A DNA stretch of 7,345 nucleotides from CAZMGG01 sp964565715 (lineage in GTDB: Bacteria > Planctomycetota > UBA1135 > UBA2386), in assembly GCA_964565715.1 (NCBI GenBank), contig CAZMGG010000199.1:1-7345 (forward strand), read 5' to 3'. Positions 4,881 to 7,345 of the stretch are shown one piece after another. The notes beneath the pieces are model-generated. The model was not told where the DNA came from and made no database searches. It saw nothing but the letters and a program-made list of their open reading frames with translations. A program made the position numbers and the translations under genes. Positions within the stretch are counted from its first letter, which is position 1. The number at the start of each line of letters is the position of its first letter.

Positions 4881-7243
4881 CAGCCGGTCTCCCCGCGGGC
4901 TTCGCCGGTGCTGTCACCGGCGTCGCCGTGCAGCATCCCGCGCAGGATCACCGCCGCGGTGGCCTTGCTGCGGAAGCCGAGCGCGGGCGAAGGGCCGACG
5001 CAGCCGGGACAGCCGCCGCGGCAGGCGCAGCGCTGCAGCAGCTCCAGCGCCGCCGCCAGGATCCGCCGGTGCACCCGGAAGATCTTCTCCGACAGGCCGA
5101 CCCCGTTCGGCACGCGGTCGTACAGCACCAGCGTCGGCGCCGCGAAGTGCGGGTGCCGCAGTTCGGCCAGCACCCTGACGTCGCCCGGATCGACCCGCAC
5201 GAACAGCGGCACCAGCCCGCGCAGCAGTTCGCCGACGCCGTGCAGACAGCTCGCCTCGGCGCCGCGCAGGAGCCCCGCCCGGGCCACCAGTTCCGGGCCC
5301 AGCACCAGCGCGCAGGCCTCGGTCTCGAACTCCTCCGGCGGCAGGTGGATCTCGCCGATGCCGACGTTCTCGCGGCTGTAGAAGCGGATCTTCTTGAACG
5401 CCTTGGCCAGGGTGGCGACGTGCACCTCGCCGCGATGCGCCGCATAGGCGCCGTGCTCCTCGGTCTGGTCGACGCGCAGCACCCGCACCTCGGTCTCGGT
5501 GTCGGCCTCGGTGTAGTAATCGGCGTCGACCCGGCGGACGAACGCCCGGCGATCCTGGTAGTCGAAGCGTTCCACCAGCCAGGTCTCGCCCTGATGGCCG
5601 TAGATCGCCCCCTGGTGCACCTCGGTGATCGCCGCCGGCCGGTCGATCTCGGCCAGCACCGTGCGCGACTCGACGTCCTGGATCACCACGTTGTCCATGT
5701 CGGCGGCGGCGAGGCTCACGCCCTGGGCCGGATACGTCTCGGCGGCGTAGTGGAAGCGGCCGCCCTGCTCGAGCAGCACCTGCAGGTCCTCGGCCAGGAA
5801 CGCCAGCACCTCGCCGATGCCCGGCGCGCCGCCGAAGCCTTCGTCGCGCCCCATCGGCAGCTCGAAGCAGGCGCAGCGGACGTGGTTGGTCAGGATGATC
5901 GGATTGTCCGGATCGATCGCCACCGCCTCGCGGCCGTCCTCGAACAGGTAGCCCGGCTGCTGCACCAGGTACTGGTCCATGGCGGTGCTGCGCGCCACCA
6001 GCACCACGGCGCTGTCGCGGCTGCGGCGACCGACGCGGCCGGCGCGCTGGAAGGTGCTGCTGACGGTGCCCGGGTAGCCGACCAGCACGCACACGTCGAG
6101 GCTGCCGATGTCGATGCCCAGCTCCAGGGCCGAGGTCGACACGACGGTGCGGACCGAGCCCTGGCGCAGCCCCTGCTCGATCTTCCGCCGCAGGTCCGGC
6201 AGGTAGCCGCCGCGGTAGCCGGCGATGCTGGCCTGGTCGACCTTGCGGGCATCGGCCTCGTCGCGCAGGTACTTCACCAGCACCTCGGTGGAGGTGCGCG
6301 TGCGGGTGAAGAAGATGCTCTGCAGGCCAGAGCCGAGCAGCATGCCGCCGAGCTGGCGGGCCGCCTCCAGGGCCGGCACCCGCAGGCCCTGCAGGGGCGA
6401 GACCAGCGCCGGGTTCAGGAACAGGAAGTGCTTCTTGCCGCGCGGGCTGCCGTCCTCGTCCACCACCACGACGTCGCGTTCCAGCAGGCGGCGGCCGTGC
6501 TCGCCGGGGTTGGAGATGGTGGCGCTGGCGCCGCAGAACACCGGATCGCTGCCGTAGTGGCGGCAGATGCGGCGCAGCCGGCGCAGCACGTTGGCGACGC
6601 TGCTGCCGTAGATCCCCGACAGGGTGTGCAGCTCGTCCACCACCACCGTGCGCAGCCCGCGGAACAGGCCCTGCCAGCGGGTGTGGTTGGGCAGGATGCC
6701 AGTGTGCAGCATGTGCGGGTTGGTGAGCACCAGGGCGCCACGTTCGCGCAGCGCCGCCCGCACCGGCGGCGGCGTGTCGCCGTCGTAGACCGCCACCGCG
6801 AGGTCGTCGTGGCCGGCCAGCCGCAGCCACGCCTCGAGATCCGCCATCTGGTCGCGGCTCAGCGCCTTGGTCGGATGCAGGTAGAGGGCGCGGGCGTCGA
6901 GACCGTGCCGCAGCAGGCCGTCGAGCACCGGCAGGTGGTAGCAGAGCGACTTGCCCGACGCGGTGCCGGTGCAGACCACCACGTCGCGGCCCTGGTGCAG
7001 CAGGTCGGCGGCCTGCCGCTGGTGGCTCCAGAGCTGCTCGATGCCGCGCTGCCGCAGCGCGCGGACCAGGTCCTCGTGCAGCCAGTCGGGGAACGGCGCC
7101 GTGCGGGCCGGGCGTTCGGGCAGGGCGTGCGCGGCCTCGACGACGCCGGGACCGTCGGCCTCGCCCCGGCGCAGCGCACGCAGGAGCCCGTCGAGGTCCC
7201 GCACCGCGGGCCCCGCCTGACCAGTACCACCCATGCGGGCCAT
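4880..7243 (-). CDS. mrfA: MrfA/YprA-type DEAD/DEAH-box helicase with C-terminal four-Cys domain
   Basis: A 787-aa superfamily 2 ATP-dependent helicase. The motifs in order are a Q-like LWSHQ (71-75), Walker A GTASGKS (93-99, K98), Ia LHPTKALSRDQ (122-132), Ib LTNPHMLH (173-180), II DELH (203-206), III SATI (240-243), IV FFTRTRTST (311-319), V STSALELGIDIG (369-380), and VI QRAGRVGRRSRD (399-410). The C-terminal part carries CACRGGCPGC (C739, C741, C745, C748), the metal-binding cluster of the DUF1998/MrfA domain. In B. subtilis MrfA pairs with MrfB in a nucleotide excision route for mitomycin C damage that does not need UvrABC. The adjacent mrfB here shows the same pairing. Motif order, the 4-Cys tail and the length near 750-790 aa make the family firm. 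ATG 7243 has no Shine-Dalgarno; the ATG at 7234 (M4) is a possible alternative start. Confidence 0.93.
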   Translation of the reverse strand: MARMGGTGQAGPAVRDLDGLLRALRRGEADGPGVVEAAHALPERPARTAPFPDWLHEDLVRALRQRGIEQLWSHQRQAADLLHQGRDVVVCTGTASGKSLCYHLPVLDGLLRHGLDARALYLHPTKALSRDQMADLEAWLRLAGHDDLAVAVYDGDTPPPVRAALRERGALVLTNPHMLHTGILPNHTRWQGLFRGLRTVVVDELHTLSGIYGSSVANVLRRLRRICRHYGSDPVFCGASATISNPGEHGRRLLERDVVVVDEDGSPRGKKHFLFLNPALVSPLQGLRVPALEAARQLGGMLLGSGLQSIFFTRTRTSTEVLVKYLRDEADARKVDQASIAGYRGGYLPDLRRKIEQGLRQGSVRTVVSTSALELGIDIGSLDVCVLVGYPGTVSSTFQRAGRVGRRSRDSAVVLVARSTAMDQYLVQQPGYLFEDGREAVAIDPDNPIILTNHVRCACFELPMGRDEGFGGAPGIGEVLAFLAEDLQVLLEQGGRFHYAAETYPAQGVSLAAADMDNVVIQDVESRTVLAEIDRPAAITEVHQGAIYGHQGETWLVERFDYQDRRAFVRRVDADYYTEADTETEVRVLRVDQTEEHGAYAAHRGEVHVATLAKAFKKIRFYSRENVGIGEIHLPPEEFETEACALVLGPELVARAGLLRGAEASCLHGVGELLRGLVPLFVRVDPGDVRVLAELRHPHFAAPTLVLYDRVPNGVGLSEKIFRVHRRILAAALELLQRCACRGGCPGCVGPSPALGFRSKATAAVILRGMLHGDAGDSTGEARGETG
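4889..4894 (-). promoter_or_regulatory. Ribosome binding site of mrfB inside mrfA
   Basis: GGGGAG with an 8-nt spacer before the mrfB ATG at 4880, located within the last codons of mrfA. The stop and start share one base (TGATG), so ribosomes ending mrfA can restart directly on mrfB. Confidence 0.55.
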
Positions 7244-7288
7244 GCTATGGGCGGGACGGGCATCCGAACAGAAGGCGAACGGGGATTC

Positions 7289-7345
7289 CTAGTCGTCTCC
7301 CGGCGCCAGCCGCACCACGTAGCCGCCCGACTTCTGGTCGCGGGC
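7289..7345 (-). CDS. C-terminal end of an unidentified protein (cut by the window edge)
   Basis: An open minus-strand frame enters from the right edge and ends with TAG at 7291-7289, giving 18 residues: ARDQKSGGYVVRLAPGDD. The codons are GC-rich at the third position like the neighbours, and the stop is 45 bp upstream of the mrfA start on the same strand, so it could be the preceding gene of the same transcript. The fragment is too short to name a family, and no terminator is visible in the 45-bp gap. Confidence 0.45.
   Translation of the reverse strand, partial: ARDQKSGGYVVRLAPGDD

Noticed and set aside
3903..5381. Plus-strand open frame of 492 codons antisense to mrfB and the end of mrfA
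   Set aside because: It is opposite two well-supported genes with clear catalytic motifs; the product is low-complexity Arg/Ala/Pro-rich with no recognisable domain.

Overview
This is a GC-rich, densely coded bacterial window. I infer a planctomycete. The main support is the small secreted protein at 2221-2736, which has the 'FGxGC ... LP ... PGC ... AIPNxPxLxG ... Qw ... SxAxxxxxG' layout that I associate with secreted proteins of deep Planctomycetota lineages. The N-terminal helical domain plus redoxin layout at 2785-3921 also fits. No rRNA, tRNA, mobile element or CRISPR array is visible, so the assignment rests on protein character alone.

Layout. Positions 1-2064 (minus strand) hold a glyoxylate-shunt pair: malate synthase A (aceB), then the first 123 codons of isocitrate lyase (aceA), which is cut by the window edge. 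A 156-bp divergent intergenic region follows. Then comes a plus-strand gene for a small exported four-cysteine protein, and a GC-rich stem-loop between convergent genes. The minus-strand gene at 2785-3921 encodes an exported thioredoxin/TlpA-like protein whose first active-site cysteine codon is replaced by an in-frame TGA. After an 89-bp spacer with two hairpins comes a translationally coupled minus-strand pair, 4011-7243, encoding a YprB-type DEDD exonuclease (mrfB) and a YprA-type helicase with a C-terminal four-cysteine cluster (mrfA). At the right edge are the last 18 codons of an unidentified minus-strand gene.

The most interesting item is the thiol oxidoreductase. A naive gene caller would split it into a 269-aa protein ending ...DFWGFW and a 103-aa protein starting MIPHERS. 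The TGA between them is in frame, gives W-U-G-P-C-R exactly at the redox site, and is followed by a perfect 7-bp hairpin with a GGUC loop starting 31 nt after the TGA. That matches the known layout of a bacterial SECIS element. The best reading is one 378-aa exported selenoprotein (U270-G-P-C273). The decisive tests are whether the genome carries selA, selB, selC and selD, and whether homologues have Cys at this position.

Functionally, aceB and aceA together allow growth on acetate or fatty acids by bypassing the decarboxylating TCA steps. mrfA and mrfB resemble the Bacillus subtilis helicase-nuclease pair for mitomycin-type DNA damage. The redox protein and the four-cysteine protein are predicted to act outside the cytoplasm.
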